Shown piece after piece: positions 31,977 through 41,248 of a stretch of DNA of 62,333 nucleotides. The DNA is taken from positions 1 to 62,333 of the forward strand of contig CAZFAP010000006.1 of the NCBI GenBank assembly GCA_964516325.1, read 5' to 3'. The notes below the pieces were generated by a model. The model searched no databases and had not been told where the DNA came from. It was given only the letters and a program-made list of their open reading frames with translations. Each line of letters opens with the position of its first letter. The first letter of the stretch is position 1. Both the position numbers and the translations under genes were made by a program. Source of the DNA: CAZFAP01 sp964516325. GTDB lineage: Bacteria > Auribacterota > JABMQX01.

Positions 31977-33010
31977 ACGTCAACCGAATGGAGACGATAC
32001 GAACTGAAATAACCGAGGCGGTCCGTGCTCATCAGGAGTTCTTGCTCCTGGCGCACGTCAACCCCGACGGGGATTCCCTTGGAAGCGCGGTTGCGCTGAG
32101 CCGAGTCCTCGCCAGCCTGGGGAAGCGAAGCTACTTCCTTTTCCCCGGGGACCCGCCCCCGGAGCTTTCTTTTCTTCTGTCCGGCGAGGACCTGCTTCGT
32201 GCGCTTCCTTCGCGCCAGAGGTGGGAGGTGATTTTCGTTCTCGACATACCGTGCGCCTCCCGTCTCCCTGAATCGCTGTCGGGCAAGTTTCCGCCGTGCA
32301 AGGAACTCATCAACATTGACCATCACGGGGACAACACGGTCCCCGGCACGATCAACTGGGTGGACCCGCACGTGTCCTGTGTCGGGGAAATGCTGTTCTG
32401 GCTGTTTCAGGACGCTGGGTACGCCATCACCGCGGGAGCGGCCACGGCCCTCTACACGGCGATTCTGACCGACACCGGCTCCTTCCGGTTCCCGAACACT
32501 ACGTCCTCCTGTCTGACCGCGGCCGCGCGGCTGCTGGATTATGGGGCCGATGCAGCCTGCGTGGCGGAACAGGTCTATGCCCGCCACTCCCTTCAGAAAT
32601 ACAGGCTTCTGGGGGAAGCTCTCGGCACGCTCCAGACATGTTGTTCCGGCAGGGCGGCGTACATATGGGTGACGAAGAAGATGCTTGATAAGATAGGCAT
32701 TTCGGTCGTCGAGACGGAGGGATTCGTGAACTTCCCAAGGGACCTTAAGGGCATCGAGGTCGCGGTCTTATTCAAGGAAGAAGAGGATACCGGAAAAATC
32801 AAGGTAAGCCTGCGGTCGAAGGGCAATCGGGTTGAGGTAGCAAGCATCGCCGCAATGTTTCAGGGAGGAGGACACCCGACAGCGGCGGGCTGCGTCGTAT
32901 CGGGGTCAGCCGACTCCGTTCAAGGGCGGGTATTGGAGGCGGTTGCCCAGGAGTTGGCGCGGGCGGATGCGGCTGCTCCTGACGGCTGTGATCGTTCCTC
33001 GAAAGGATGA
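31973..33010 (+). CDS. nrnA: NrnA, oligoribonuclease/pAp phosphatase (DHH family)
   Basis: The 345-residue bifunctional enzyme degrades nanoRNA and dephosphorylates 3'-phosphoadenosine 5'-phosphate. The DHH domain carries AHVNPDGDSLGSA, the DHH-box NIDHHGDN and TDTGSFRF. The DHHA1 domain ends in MFQGGGHPTAAGCVV. Location between rbfA and truB is common in bacteria lacking Orn. It is cytoplasmic and uses Mn. It overlaps rbfA by four bases. Confidence 0.94.
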   Translation: MNVNRMETIRTEITEAVRAHQEFLLLAHVNPDGDSLGSAVALSRVLASLGKRSYFLFPGDPPPELSFLLSGEDLLRALPSRQRWEVIFVLDIPCASRLPESLSGKFPPCKELINIDHHGDNTVPGTINWVDPHVSCVGEMLFWLFQDAGYAITAGAATALYTAILTDTGSFRFPNTTSSCLTAAARLLDYGADAACVAEQVYARHSLQKYRLLGEALGTLQTCCSGRAAYIWVTKKMLDKIGISVVETEGFVNFPRDLKGIEVAVLFKEEEDTGKIKVSLRSKGNRVEVASIAAMFQGGGHPTAAGCVVSGSADSVQGRVLEAVAQELARADAAAPDGCDRSSKG

Positions 33011-33017
33011 AATCAAG

Positions 33018-33761
33018 GTGGCGCCAGACACATTGCGTTCCTCTCCTGACGGTTTTCTTATCGTGGATAAGCCCGATGGCATCACGTCCCACGGCGTGGT
33101 GCAGAGGATGAGGCGCTGCCTCCGCTTGCGCAAAATCGGGCATCTTGGAACGCTCGACCCGATAGGGACGGGAGTGCTCGTTCTGGCCGTCGGGAAAGCG
33201 ACCAAGGCCGTGAAGCATTTCATCAACGACGACAAGGTGTATTTGACGACCCTCCTGCTCGGTGTAGCAACCGATACTCAGGACATCCAGGGGAAGGTCC
33301 TCCGCGAAAGCCCATGCCCCGAGGTCTCTACCGAGGACGTCGAGAGTGTTTTTGAGGGCTTCCGGGGTGAGATTCAGCAGATTCCGCCCATGGTCTCCGC
33401 GAAGAAGATCAAAGGGCAGAGATTGTACAAGCTCCACCGCAAGGGCATCGAGGTTCCCCGGGAGCCGAAGAGCATTTTCATCAAAAGACTGGAGCTGCTG
33501 AGCCTCGACCCGCCGGAGGTCACCTTTCTCGTCGAGTGTTCCAAGGGAACGTACGTCCGCACCCTCTGTGCGGACATGGGGGATAAGCTGGGACCGGGGG
33601 GCTGCATGTTGCGACTCTGTCGCCTTCGTTCCGGCTTCTTCTCCCTGCGAGACGCTCATCTTCTCAGCGTTCTTGAAGCCTCGTCGCGAGAGGAAGTGGC
33701 GTCTTCTCTTCTCCCTCTGGGGGCGGCGATGGAGAAAAAGATTCAATCCCTGAGACGGTGA
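33018..33761 (+). CDS. truB: TruB, tRNA pseudouridine-55 synthase
   Basis: The 247-residue enzyme converts U55 in the tRNA T loop. FLIVDKPDGITSH opens the domain, and the catalytic Asp is in GHLGTLDPIGTGVLVLAVG. PMVSAKKIKGQRLYKLHRKG and SKGTYVRTLCADMG follow. The start is taken as GTG at 33018, eight bases past the nrnA stop, because it leaves a short tail before the conserved core. A longer form starting inside nrnA (32943) is possible. The C-terminal PUA-like tail is short. Confidence 0.94.
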   Translation: MAPDTLRSSPDGFLIVDKPDGITSHGVVQRMRRCLRLRKIGHLGTLDPIGTGVLVLAVGKATKAVKHFINDDKVYLTTLLLGVATDTQDIQGKVLRESPCPEVSTEDVESVFEGFRGEIQQIPPMVSAKKIKGQRLYKLHRKGIEVPREPKSIFIKRLELLSLDPPEVTFLVECSKGTYVRTLCADMGDKLGPGGCMLRLCRLRSGFFSLRDAHLLSVLEASSREEVASSLLPLGAAMEKKIQSLRR

Positions 33762-33829
33762 TTTCCCCGTCCCTGGCGGGGTCGGAAGGGCAAGGGCGCC
33801 GATCGCTGCTCCATGCCCAGAACAGAAAC

Positions 33830-34834
33830 ATGAGGATTATCAAAAGCATTGAGAAATTATCCGCCTTCCGGCATCCGACGTGTCTTACCATCGGCATGTT
33901 CGATGGCGTCCACCTGGGCCACCAACAGGTCATCAGGAGAGTAGTCGAAAAAGCCGCCACCTCCGGACTCACGAGCGTGGTGATGACTTTCGACGCGCAC
34001 CCGCGAAGTTCCCTCGGAAAAGGGCTCTCGCCCCCGCTTCTGACCTGCACCGCCCACAAGCTTTCCCTCATGGAGAAGCTTGGGATGGACGTGTGCCTCG
34101 TGGCCAAGCTCGACAGAAGTCTCGCCTCGATGTCTGCGAGGGATTTCGTGATGGAGATTCTGGTCGAAAGACTGAGGGTCGCGGGCGTCGTGGCGGGACC
34201 GCGTTTGAGATTCGGAAAAGACCGTTCAGGGACTCCCGCTCTTCTGAAAGAACTTGGGGACGAGCTGGGATTCTGGGTGGAGGTCGTGGGTGAGGTGTTT
34301 GTCAAGGGCGTGCCTGTCAGCAGTACCGTCGTCCGCCGGAAGATTCTCGAAGGGAACCTGCCAGCCGCCGAGCTTTTCCTCGGGAGGCGATTTTCCATTG
34401 TCGGCCGGGTCGTACGGGGGAGGACCGTCGGGAGAAAACTGGGATACCGCACCGCCAACATCAATCCTCTCGACCAGATTATTCCTCCGCGGGGGGTCTA
34501 TTCCGTGGAGGTCGTCGTAAGCGGAGGTACGCATCCCGGGGCGCTCAACGTCGGCTCCCGGCCGACTTTCTCTGCCGGGGAAGACTCGCCCCCGGTCTTG
34601 GAGGTGCATATCCTCGACTTCGACAAGCCCATTTACGGCAAGAGAGTCGAGGTCATCTTTCATCGTCGTCTTCGGGACGAGCGTCGTTTCGCCAGTCCGG
34701 ACGAGTTAGCGAGGCAGATTGCGACGGACATCGAAGAGGTCAAACAGTATTTTCGGACGGAGCCTGGCTTCGGCGGGCTGGGCGGCACCGCGGCCGGACG
34801 TGGAATTTCCCTTGCGGGGAATCGAAATTATTGA
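33830..34834 (+). CDS. ribF: RibF, bifunctional riboflavin kinase/FMN adenylyltransferase
   Basis: The 334-residue enzyme makes FMN and FAD. The N-terminal adenylyltransferase has TIGMFDGVHLGHQQVIR, VMTFDAHPR and VVAGPRLRFGKDRSGT. The C-terminal kinase has GRTVGRKLGYRTANI and RGVYSVEVVVSGG, with the closing VEVIFHRRLRDERRF. The ATG at 33830 directly precedes the conserved core; upstream in-frame codons overlap the truB end. ribF between truB and rpsO is a common order. Confidence 0.95.
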   Translation: MRIIKSIEKLSAFRHPTCLTIGMFDGVHLGHQQVIRRVVEKAATSGLTSVVMTFDAHPRSSLGKGLSPPLLTCTAHKLSLMEKLGMDVCLVAKLDRSLASMSARDFVMEILVERLRVAGVVAGPRLRFGKDRSGTPALLKELGDELGFWVEVVGEVFVKGVPVSSTVVRRKILEGNLPAAELFLGRRFSIVGRVVRGRTVGRKLGYRTANINPLDQIIPPRGVYSVEVVVSGGTHPGALNVGSRPTFSAGEDSPPVLEVHILDFDKPIYGKRVEVIFHRRLRDERRFASPDELARQIATDIEEVKQYFRTEPGFGGLGGTAAGRGISLAGNRNY

Positions 34835-34868
34835 TAGACAACAGCCGCCGCACTACGGTAAGTTCACA

Positions 34869-34886
34869 AATGCCGCGTTTGGCATT
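34869..34886 (+). promoter_or_regulatory. Leader hairpin upstream of rpsO
   Basis: AATGCC and GGCATT form a 6-bp stem around GCGTTT, 52 bases before the rpsO ATG. S15 often represses its own mRNA through leader structure, so this may take part, but no pseudoknot was worked out. Confidence 0.3.
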
Positions 34887-34937
34887 GTCGGCGAGAAGTA
34901 GGTTTAACGTCTTGACTGGGAGGGCAGGAGAGCACGT

Positions 34938-35207
34938 ATGGCACTCGCAAAAGAGCGAAAGCAACAGATCACACAACAGTTCCAACTCCACGAGGGAGAC
35001 ACCGGCTCTTCCGATGTCCAGATTGCTATCCTGACCCAACGGATCAACGACGTTACGGAGCATCTGAAGAGACACCTAAAAGACCATCATTCTCGAGGGG
35101 GCCTGCTGAAACTGGTAGGAAGAAGGAGAAGACTTCTCGACTACCTCAGTCAGAAGGACCCAGAGAGATACCAGGTCCTTTTGAAGAAGTTAAACTTAAG
35201 ACGATGA
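34938..35207 (+). CDS. rpsO: Ribosomal protein S15
   Basis: The 89-residue protein matches S15 throughout: QFQLHEGDTGSSDVQIA, LTQRINDVTEHLKRHLKDHH and LLKLVGRRRRLLDYL ending KKLNLRR. It binds 16S rRNA early in 30S assembly. An AGGAG site precedes the ATG. Position between ribF and pnp follows the conserved arrangement. Confidence 0.98.
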   Translation: MALAKERKQQITQQFQLHEGDTGSSDVQIAILTQRINDVTEHLKRHLKDHHSRGGLLKLVGRRRRLLDYLSQKDPERYQVLLKKLNLRR

Positions 35208-35469
35208 GCTCGTTGTTCTTCCCGATGGCATCACGCCCGGGGCGGGCTCATCCAGAGGCTTTTGCACAACCCGCCGCTGAGCTTCTTTCGTTGATCATTA
35301 GAGACGATTTCACGACCCTCCGGGGCGCCAACTACGGGCTGCCTCGACATTGTCCCCTTCCAGCGCAACACCTGCACTGGCTCCCACGGACAGGTTGGTG
35401 AGGTCGCGGCATCGCCTCTGATGACCAAGGAAGAAGCGCACGGCGGCAACGCGATTCGTAGGAGGAACC

Positions 35470-37662
35470 ATGGCTGATTCGATCACAATTTCAGTTGGGC
35501 GAAATGACCTGACCATTGAAACCGGTAAGGTAGCCAAGCAAGCTAACGGGGCCGTCACCGTGCGCTATGGCGACACCATCGTTCTGTCGGCAGTGGTCGT
35601 TGCTGACACTCCCCGGGAGGAAGTGGACTTCTTCCCACTCACCGTGGAGTACCGGGAGAAAACCTCCGCGGCAGGGCGTTTTCCTGGGGGATACATCAAG
35701 AGAGAGGGAAGACCGACGGAGAAGGAGGTTCTCACGTGCAGGCTCACCGACCGACCGCTTCGTCCCCTCTTCCCGAAGGGGATGCGCGAGGAGGTGCAAA
35801 TTGTTTCCGAGGTGCTTTCGGCGGACGACGTAAACGACCCGGACGTCCTGGCAGCTATCGGCGCCTCGGCCGCTCTGAGCATTTCGGACATTCCCTTCGC
35901 CGGTCCCGTCGGGATGGTGAGGGTGGGGCTTGTGGACGGAAATCTCGCAATCAACCCGACTCACCAGCAGATGGAAACCTCCGCTCTCGACATCGTGATG
36001 GCGGGAACCGAAGAGGCCGTAACGATGGTCGAGGGATCAGGCAAGTTTGTTTCGGAGCAGACCTTCCTGGAAGCCATAGAGTTCGGGCATAACGCCATCA
36101 AGCAAATCGCGCGGGGAATCCGGGAACTTCGGGAAAGGTGTGGCAAGCCCAAAGTCGAGCACCAGATCCTCGTTGTTCCCGACGAGCTCATGGCTGCTGT
36201 CGAGAATCGGGTCGGCGCCGAAATTGTGCCTGCCATAACCATTCCAGAAAAGGCCAAACGGAACGAAGCCATCGCCGCCCTGAAAGAGCGCCTGAAGACC
36301 GATCTCATTGGCGAGCAGGAGACCCCGCCTTTCAGTGAGGCGCAAATCGAGGTCGCTTTTAAGGAAATCCAACGCAGACGCCTTCGAGAGCTCGCCCTCC
36401 AAGACGGCAAAAGAGCCGATGGTCGCGGCCCCCTCGATATCCGCCCCATTTCCTGCGAGGTCGGGCTTCTCCCACGAACCCACGGTTCCGCCCTTTTCAC
36501 CCGCGGTGAAACCCAGGCGTTAGCCATCGCCACGCTCGGAACGGTCTCCGACCAGCAGCGCGCCGATACCCTGCTGGGGCAGCAATCCAAGAGGTTCATG
36601 GTTCACTACAACTTTCCCCCCTTCAGCGTCGGAGAAGTCAAGCCGATGCGGGGTCCCAGCCGCCGGGATATCGGTCACGGCGCCCTCGCGGAGAGGTCTC
36701 TTGAGCTGGTGCTGCCGAACGAGATTGACTTCCCCTATACCATTCGAATCACGTCGGACATTTTGCAGTCCAACGGCTCCTCTTCCATGGCCACGGTCTG
36801 CGGCGGCTCCCTGGCTCTCATGGACGCCGGTGTGTCGGTATCTGCCCCTGTCGCGGGAATCGCCATGGGCTTAATCAAGGAGGGAGACCGCCACCTCGTC
36901 CTCGCCGACATTCTGGGGATTGAGGACGCTTTGGGCGACATGGATTTCAAGATCGCCGGAACCCGCGAAGGCATCACCGCCTTCCAGATGGACATCAAGA
37001 CGACCGGAATCACGAGAGAGATTATGTCCGAGGCTCTCCACGAGGCGAGAAAAGCCCGGCTTCACGTCTTGGACCTCATGAGCACCGCCATTGATAAGCC
37101 CAGACCGTCGGTTTCGGTCTATGCTCCCAAGATCACCATTCTCCAGATCAACCCGGACAAGATCGGAGCGGTCATCGGCCCGGGCGGCAGCGTTATCCGG
37201 GGCATCACGAGTAAGACGGGCGCCGTGATTGACATTGAGGATTCCGGCAAAATCACCATCGCCAGCGCCAGTCTGGAATCGGCTCAGGCCGCTGTCCGGG
37301 AAATCCAGGCTCTCACCGAGGAGGTCGAAGTCGGCAAAGTGTATCGCGGCACCGTCAAGAACATCGTGGATTTCGGCGCCTTCGTCGAGATTCTTCCCGG
37401 CAAAGAAGGGCTTGTCCATATTTCGAGGCTCGCAGACCATCGCGTCGGCCGGGTGGAGGACGTCGTCAAACTTGGGGACGAGATCATGGTCAAGGTGACG
37501 GAGATTGACGACCGAGGAAGGATCAACCTCAGCCGTCGAGACGCCCTCAGCGACAGCAAGGGGGAAGGCCAGGGCCCCACGCCCAGTGGCCGCGAAAACC
37601 AGCCCAATAGAAAATGGGGTGACCGACGGGATGACCATCGAAAGGGTCGCGGTAGGCGTTAA
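35470..37662 (+). CDS. pnp: Polynucleotide phosphorylase
   Basis: The 730-residue 3'-5' exoribonuclease is the phosphorolytic core of RNA turnover. Order of domains: RNase PH 1 (RFPGGYIKREGRPTEKE), helical linker, RNase PH 2 (RADGRGPLDIRPISCEVGLL, HGSALFTRGETQALA, GPSRRDIGHGALAERSLE), KH (GAVIGPGGSVIRGITSKTGA) and S1 (GTVKNIVDFGAFVEILPGKE). A basic, Gly/Arg-rich tail follows. The GTAGGAGG site precedes the ATG. The 262 bases between rpsO and pnp hold no gene that I can see and may carry leader structure or a promoter. The end overlaps the MBL gene by 32 bases. Confidence 0.98.
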   Translation: MADSITISVGRNDLTIETGKVAKQANGAVTVRYGDTIVLSAVVVADTPREEVDFFPLTVEYREKTSAAGRFPGGYIKREGRPTEKEVLTCRLTDRPLRPLFPKGMREEVQIVSEVLSADDVNDPDVLAAIGASAALSISDIPFAGPVGMVRVGLVDGNLAINPTHQQMETSALDIVMAGTEEAVTMVEGSGKFVSEQTFLEAIEFGHNAIKQIARGIRELRERCGKPKVEHQILVVPDELMAAVENRVGAEIVPAITIPEKAKRNEAIAALKERLKTDLIGEQETPPFSEAQIEVAFKEIQRRRLRELALQDGKRADGRGPLDIRPISCEVGLLPRTHGSALFTRGETQALAIATLGTVSDQQRADTLLGQQSKRFMVHYNFPPFSVGEVKPMRGPSRRDIGHGALAERSLELVLPNEIDFPYTIRITSDILQSNGSSSMATVCGGSLALMDAGVSVSAPVAGIAMGLIKEGDRHLVLADILGIEDALGDMDFKIAGTREGITAFQMDIKTTGITREIMSEALHEARKARLHVLDLMSTAIDKPRPSVSVYAPKITILQINPDKIGAVIGPGGSVIRGITSKTGAVIDIEDSGKITIASASLESAQAAVREIQALTEEVEVGKVYRGTVKNIVDFGAFVEILPGKEGLVHISRLADHRVGRVEDVVKLGDEIMVKVTEIDDRGRINLSRRDALSDSKGEGQGPTPSGRENQPNRKWGDRRDDHRKGRGRR

Positions 37663-38254
37663 CGAGAGCAACTGCTATCTGGTGGCGGAAAACATCGGCT
37701 GCCGGGGGGTCATTGTTGACCCCGGCGGGGATGCCGCGGTCGTCATCGAGCGCTGTTCGGCTCTCAAGCTCTCCGTTGCCAGGATACTCATCACCCATTG
37801 CCACTGGGACCACATCGGGGCGGTTCGCGAGGTGAAGGAGCAGACTTCCGCAGAGATTTGCTGCCACAAAGACGACCTTCCTCTCTACAACGCGTTCGTC
37901 GAGCAGATGGGGTTTATGGGAATGGAGGGCGAGCTGCTGCCGCCGGTGGACCGCTTCGTGAAAGACAACGAGGTGATCACGGTCAACGGTCTCCGGTTCA
38001 CCGTCCTTCACACGCCCGGTCACAGTCCGGGGAGCGTCTCCTACCTTCTCGACAATTCTCTTTTCTGCGGAGATTTGCTTTTCGAGGGCGGCGCCGTGGG
38101 AAGGACGGACTTGCCGGGCGGCTCCTCGTCGCAGCTTCGGGATTCCATCCTGAACCGCGTCTTCTGTTTGCCCTTAGAGACGGTCATTTATCCGGGGCAC
38201 GGAGCTGTTACAACGGTTTGGAAAGAAAAGACCTCTGACCTGTTCTTCTTCTGA
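37631..38254 (+). CDS. MBL-fold hydrolase (glyoxalase II-like)
   Basis: The 207-residue metallo-beta-lactamase-fold protein has VDPGGDAAVVIE, the metal motif THCHWDHIG, HTPGHSPGSVSY, the bridging Asp in LFCGDLLFEGGAVGRTD, and PGHGAVTTVW near the end. These are the usual zinc or iron ligands. The ATG at 37631 lies inside the pnp end, giving a 32-base overlap. The substrate is not determined; glyoxalase II-like thioesterase activity is the common annotation for this subgroup. Confidence 0.9.
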   Translation: MTIERVAVGVNESNCYLVAENIGCRGVIVDPGGDAAVVIERCSALKLSVARILITHCHWDHIGAVREVKEQTSAEICCHKDDLPLYNAFVEQMGFMGMEGELLPPVDRFVKDNEVITVNGLRFTVLHTPGHSPGSVSYLLDNSLFCGDLLFEGGAVGRTDLPGGSSSQLRDSILNRVFCLPLETVIYPGHGAVTTVWKEKTSDLFFF

Positions 38255-38336
38255 AGCGGCGGGACCAGCCCGGAGAACGGAGTCAGGGGAGGGAAGACGC
38301 GGAAAAGTCGGGACGCGGACCCTGGCGAAAAAAAAG

Positions 38337-38409
38337 TAGCCCCTGCGGGAATCGAACCCGCGTCTGATGGCTGAGAACCACCTGTCCTAGGCCACTAGAC
38401 GAAGGGGCC
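38337..38409 (-). tRNA. tRNA-Glu (anticodon CTC)
   Basis: The minus-strand sequence folds as a 73-base tRNA. The acceptor GGCCCCT pairs with AGGGGCT (one G-U at the top), and the D arm GTCTAGTGGCCTAGGAC is typical of tRNA-Glu. Anticodon loop TTCTCAG gives CTC, and the T arm is GCGGGTTCGATTCCCGC. CCA is not encoded. A run of eight T residues follows closely on the minus strand and probably ends the transcript. Confidence 0.95.
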
Positions 38410-38454
38410 GCCAATGCGCATTCCAGCGTGCTTCTTCTCGAATGAGCGTGCTGT

Positions 38455-38483
38455 AAGGTAACCATCCAACGCCGTTTTGTCAA
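38455..38483 (-). promoter_or_regulatory. Promoter of tRNA-Glu
   Basis: On the minus strand TTGACA (38478-38483), a 17-base spacer and TACCTT (38455-38460) lie 46 bases upstream of the tRNA. Confidence 0.55.
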
Positions 38484-38504
38484 ACCTTTTTCTCCCCAAC
38501 GCTG

Positions 38505-38618
38505 AATCCCTCAACTACGGGAGGACAACGCCACAGAAGTCCCACTTATCGGGGTCACTCAAACGTTCCCCCGGTCCTTATCTGCGTCCATCTGCGTTCA
38601 TCCGCGGTTCCGTCCTTT
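38505..38618 (-). repeat. Dispersed repeat family A, copy 3 (upstream of tRNA-Glu)
   Basis: On the minus strand it has two GATGRACGC units, GATAAGGACC, GGACTTCTGTGGCGTTGTC and CCGTAGTTGAGGGATT, in the same order as copies 1 and 2. The TTGAC word of the other copies is degraded here to TTTGAGTGACC. Confidence 0.8.
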
Positions 38619-38712
38619 TCCGTGGCACGCCTGGCCGAGCGAGAGTGTGCTGCCCAAAACTGAACGGTTACACCTGCGCTGCGTTCACACTCTGCTGACC
38701 GCGGCTTAGAAG

Positions 38713-39261
38713 TTACGAGGGATTCCCGGGGTAAGCGAGTCTTCCGTCCTGAAGCTTCGCGCCCGACGTGTACTCATGAGTGATAGCGCGGTCTTCTCCT
38801 GGCGAGACTGCCACCCCAATGTGGAGCACACTGACGCCCATCATTCTCAGGTAATCCGAGATGAGCATTCGGTGACAGCGGAAATAGAGCCTTTCCGCGC
38901 ACAGAATCGCTGTCGGACACAACTCCGCTTGCTCCATCAACAGACCGATTGCCCCGCGGAATTCCTCGGTCAGCATGTAATCGCCGTAATTGCGAAACGC
39001 AGGGCTTCGCAGCCCGGCGTTTGGCGAGTCGGCGGCGACTTGCCCGTGCCGTCGTCCTCCGAGTTGCTCCATCCAGATATATTCGATTCCGCGCTCGCGG
39101 AGAGACTTCGCCAACTCGCCGCGGTTGAAGTGGGGGAACTTCCTCGACGAGGGAAACCGCCTTACATCCGCGACACAGCGGATGTCATATCGCCTCAGAA
39201 AGCCAAGGAATTCCTCCAAGCTCCTCGTCGAATGTCCGATCGTATAGATTGTCGTGCTCAT
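38713..39261 (-). CDS. DUF488-domain protein
   Basis: The 182-residue protein begins with the family signature TIYTIGHSTRSLEEFLGFL, followed by VADVRRFPSSRKFPHFNR, the LGGRRHG block and ILCAERLYFRCHRMLISDYL. The latter has a Cys and the CHR motif typical of DUF488 proteins. The biochemical role is unknown; family members are small soluble proteins. The upstream cupin gene lies in the same direction after about 116 bases. No signal peptide. Confidence 0.9.
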   Translation of the reverse strand: MSTTIYTIGHSTRSLEEFLGFLRRYDIRCVADVRRFPSSRKFPHFNRGELAKSLRERGIEYIWMEQLGGRRHGQVAADSPNAGLRSPAFRNYGDYMLTEEFRGAIGLLMEQAELCPTAILCAERLYFRCHRMLISDYLRMMGVSVLHIGVAVSPGEDRAITHEYTSGAKLQDGRLAYPGNPS

Positions 39262-39377
39262 GGCTCAGAACAGAGAAGCTGAGCGGCGCTTCTCGTGCGC
39301 CGGGTTACCCATGGCGCCTGCGTAGGCCAAGCGGAGCGTTAATCCCGAGGACCATATGCTCCGTCGGTCGCGGTCCC

Positions 39378-39740
39378 TTACCTCTTATCCCTCTCGCCCG
39401 AGTAAAGTTTCAGGTCTGGCGGCGCCTGGCAACTGATGCAGACCATCCCATTCGGGCCGGCGATGGTTCCGTGGACTTCTGCGGCGGGGACATACACAAC
39501 ATCCCCTGCTCTTATCGGTCGCTCCACGTCCCCCTGCTTCAGCACCCCGGAACCCTCCAGAACCACGAATACGTCCTCCGACTCCCCGTGTTCGTGCTGG
39601 GGGAACTCTTGCCCCGGACCGAAAACGATGTAATTGAGCGTGAGGTTCTTCGCCCCCATTTCGGGATACACGATCCTTCTGGCATCGCCTTTCCCCATCC
39701 GAAATCGGATGCCTTCCTTCAACTTCAATATCTTTGCCAT
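39378..39740 (-). CDS. Cupin-domain protein
   Basis: The 120-residue single-domain cupin has motif 1 PGQEFPQHEHGESEDVFVVL with its two His and a Glu, and motif 2 RAGDVVYVPAAEVHG with a terminal His. Together they form the metal site. Function could be enzymatic or ligand-binding; no operon partner indicates a substrate. A GAGGTGAGAAG stretch upstream of the ATG serves as ribosome site. Confidence 0.88.
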   Translation of the reverse strand: MAKILKLKEGIRFRMGKGDARRIVYPEMGAKNLTLNYIVFGPGQEFPQHEHGESEDVFVVLEGSGVLKQGDVERPIRAGDVVYVPAAEVHGTIAGPNGMVCISCQAPPDLKLYSGERDKR

Positions 39741-39949
39741 CTTCTCACCTCAGACAAGGACTCTTTCACGCCAACTCGGGAAATACCCTATCCGTGCATG
39801 TTGTTCTGTTCTCTACCTTATCACACCCGATTCCCCGCCAGGCAGCGCAAATAACTTGCGGCCTGACTGGCCCCAGCGGATAATTCTCCTCTGAGGTGAC
39901 GTTCCCCGACCCGGAAGGACCGCAGCAGAACATTCGAGGCGTACATCGA

Positions 39950-41248
39950 GTGCACACGAAAGAAACAACTCGCCTTCGTTTCAACCGTTCACTCCGGGCT
40001 TCCTCGCTGAGGCTTCGGCAGAGGGTCATTCGCTCTATCACGTCTTTGGCCGTCGTTTTCCTCCTCGCATGCGCTCCTGCGTCGGAGCCGCTGCGCTCCG
40101 CGAAGCCAGACACCGTCGGAATGGACGCAAGCGTTCTAACGGAAATAGACGCTGTCGTCGAGAAAGCAATCTCGGAAGGCAGAATCCCCGGCTGCGTCGT
40201 CCTGGTGTCCCGGAACGGCGCGATTGTCCTGGAGAAAGCGTATGGCTGCCGCTCCCTTCGTCCCGACAAAGTCCCCAATTCCGCCTCGACGGTTTATGAT
40301 CTCGCTTCCCTTACCAAGCCGATAGCCACGGCAACTGCGGTCGCGCTCCTGATCGAAGACGGTAAGCTATCTCTTGACGATAAGGTCGTCAACTACCTGC
40401 CATCTTTTGCCCAAAACGAAAAGTCGGACGTGACGGTCGCTCATCTGCTCACGCACACCTCCGGTCTTAAGCCTTACCTCGACATGGACTTCATCAAAAA
40501 GAAATGGGGCCCCACGCCGAACCCAAACGCCATCCTCGAGGAGATTTGCGCTCTCCCCAAAGTCTATGAGACGGGTAAATCATCCATCTATAGCTGCCTG
40601 AATTTTGTGCTATTGGCGAGGATTGTCGAGGAAGTCTCCGGTGAGCCGATGCACGGGTTTTTGAGGCGACGGGTCTGGCGACCACTGAGAATGACTGACA
40701 CGGATTTCCTCCTGAACGGCCGACAGCGAAAGCGAGCCGCACCCACGCTTCCCGACGGCGCCGACGGCGACCGCGGCACGGTTCACGACCCTCTGGCTCG
40801 TTACTACATCAGCTCCAAACGAACGCCCGGCAACGCCGGTCTCTTCTCGACTGCCCGTGACCTCGCCATCTTCGCGCAGATGCTGCTGAACCGGGGCGAA
40901 TATGGCGGCGTGCGAATCCTCAAGCCGGAAACCGTTGATCTCCTCACCGGCGTGCAGACTCCGCGCGACTTACCAAAGAGAGGACTTGGCTGGGACATTG
41001 ACTCGCCTTATGCGGCGCAGGCGCGCGGTCCGATCATCCCCGCGGAAAGCTCGTTCGGCCACACCGGCTTCACCGGCGCCTCTCTGTGGATGGACAAAAA
41101 GAGTGGGACGTTCTTCATCATTCTCTCCAACTGCACTCACGTCGAGAAAGGGAGCGTCCAGCAGCTCCGCAGCGACATTGCCACCATCGTCGGCCGCTCG
41201 ATAGACTTCTACACCACGGACCGGTCCAATGAATGCCCCGTCGAATAA
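39950..41248 (+). CDS. Serine hydrolase, beta-lactamase/class C family, probable lipoprotein
   Basis: The protein is a penicillin-binding-protein-like esterase or peptidase. The nucleophile motif is SLTKP (S-x-x-K) in YDLASLTKPIATATAVALL, and HLLTHTSGLKPY is typical of the family. The Tyr motif is SSIYSCLNFVLL, with YSCLN replacing the common YSN. HTGFTGASLW supplies the third motif. A hydrophobic stretch ends in LLAC, a plausible lipobox, so it is likely anchored after export. GTG at 39950 is chosen to keep the N-region short; a GTG at 39896 is the longer alternative (450 residues). A muropeptide or ester substrate is possible. Confidence 0.85.
   Translation: MHTKETTRLRFNRSLRASSLRLRQRVIRSITSLAVVFLLACAPASEPLRSAKPDTVGMDASVLTEIDAVVEKAISEGRIPGCVVLVSRNGAIVLEKAYGCRSLRPDKVPNSASTVYDLASLTKPIATATAVALLIEDGKLSLDDKVVNYLPSFAQNEKSDVTVAHLLTHTSGLKPYLDMDFIKKKWGPTPNPNAILEEICALPKVYETGKSSIYSCLNFVLLARIVEEVSGEPMHGFLRRRVWRPLRMTDTDFLLNGRQRKRAAPTLPDGADGDRGTVHDPLARYYISSKRTPGNAGLFSTARDLAIFAQMLLNRGEYGGVRILKPETVDLLTGVQTPRDLPKRGLGWDIDSPYAAQARGPIIPAESSFGHTGFTGASLWMDKKSGTFFIILSNCTHVEKGSVQQLRSDIATIVGRSIDFYTTDRSNECPVE

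Larger units (their letters stand above)
38410..38712. other. Intergenic region between tRNA-Glu and the DUF488 gene, 303 bases
   Basis: It holds the tRNA promoter (38455-38483) and repeat A copy 3 (38505-38618). The remainder, to the DUF488 stop, shows only weaker similarity to the region beyond repeat A copy 2. Confidence 0.6.
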
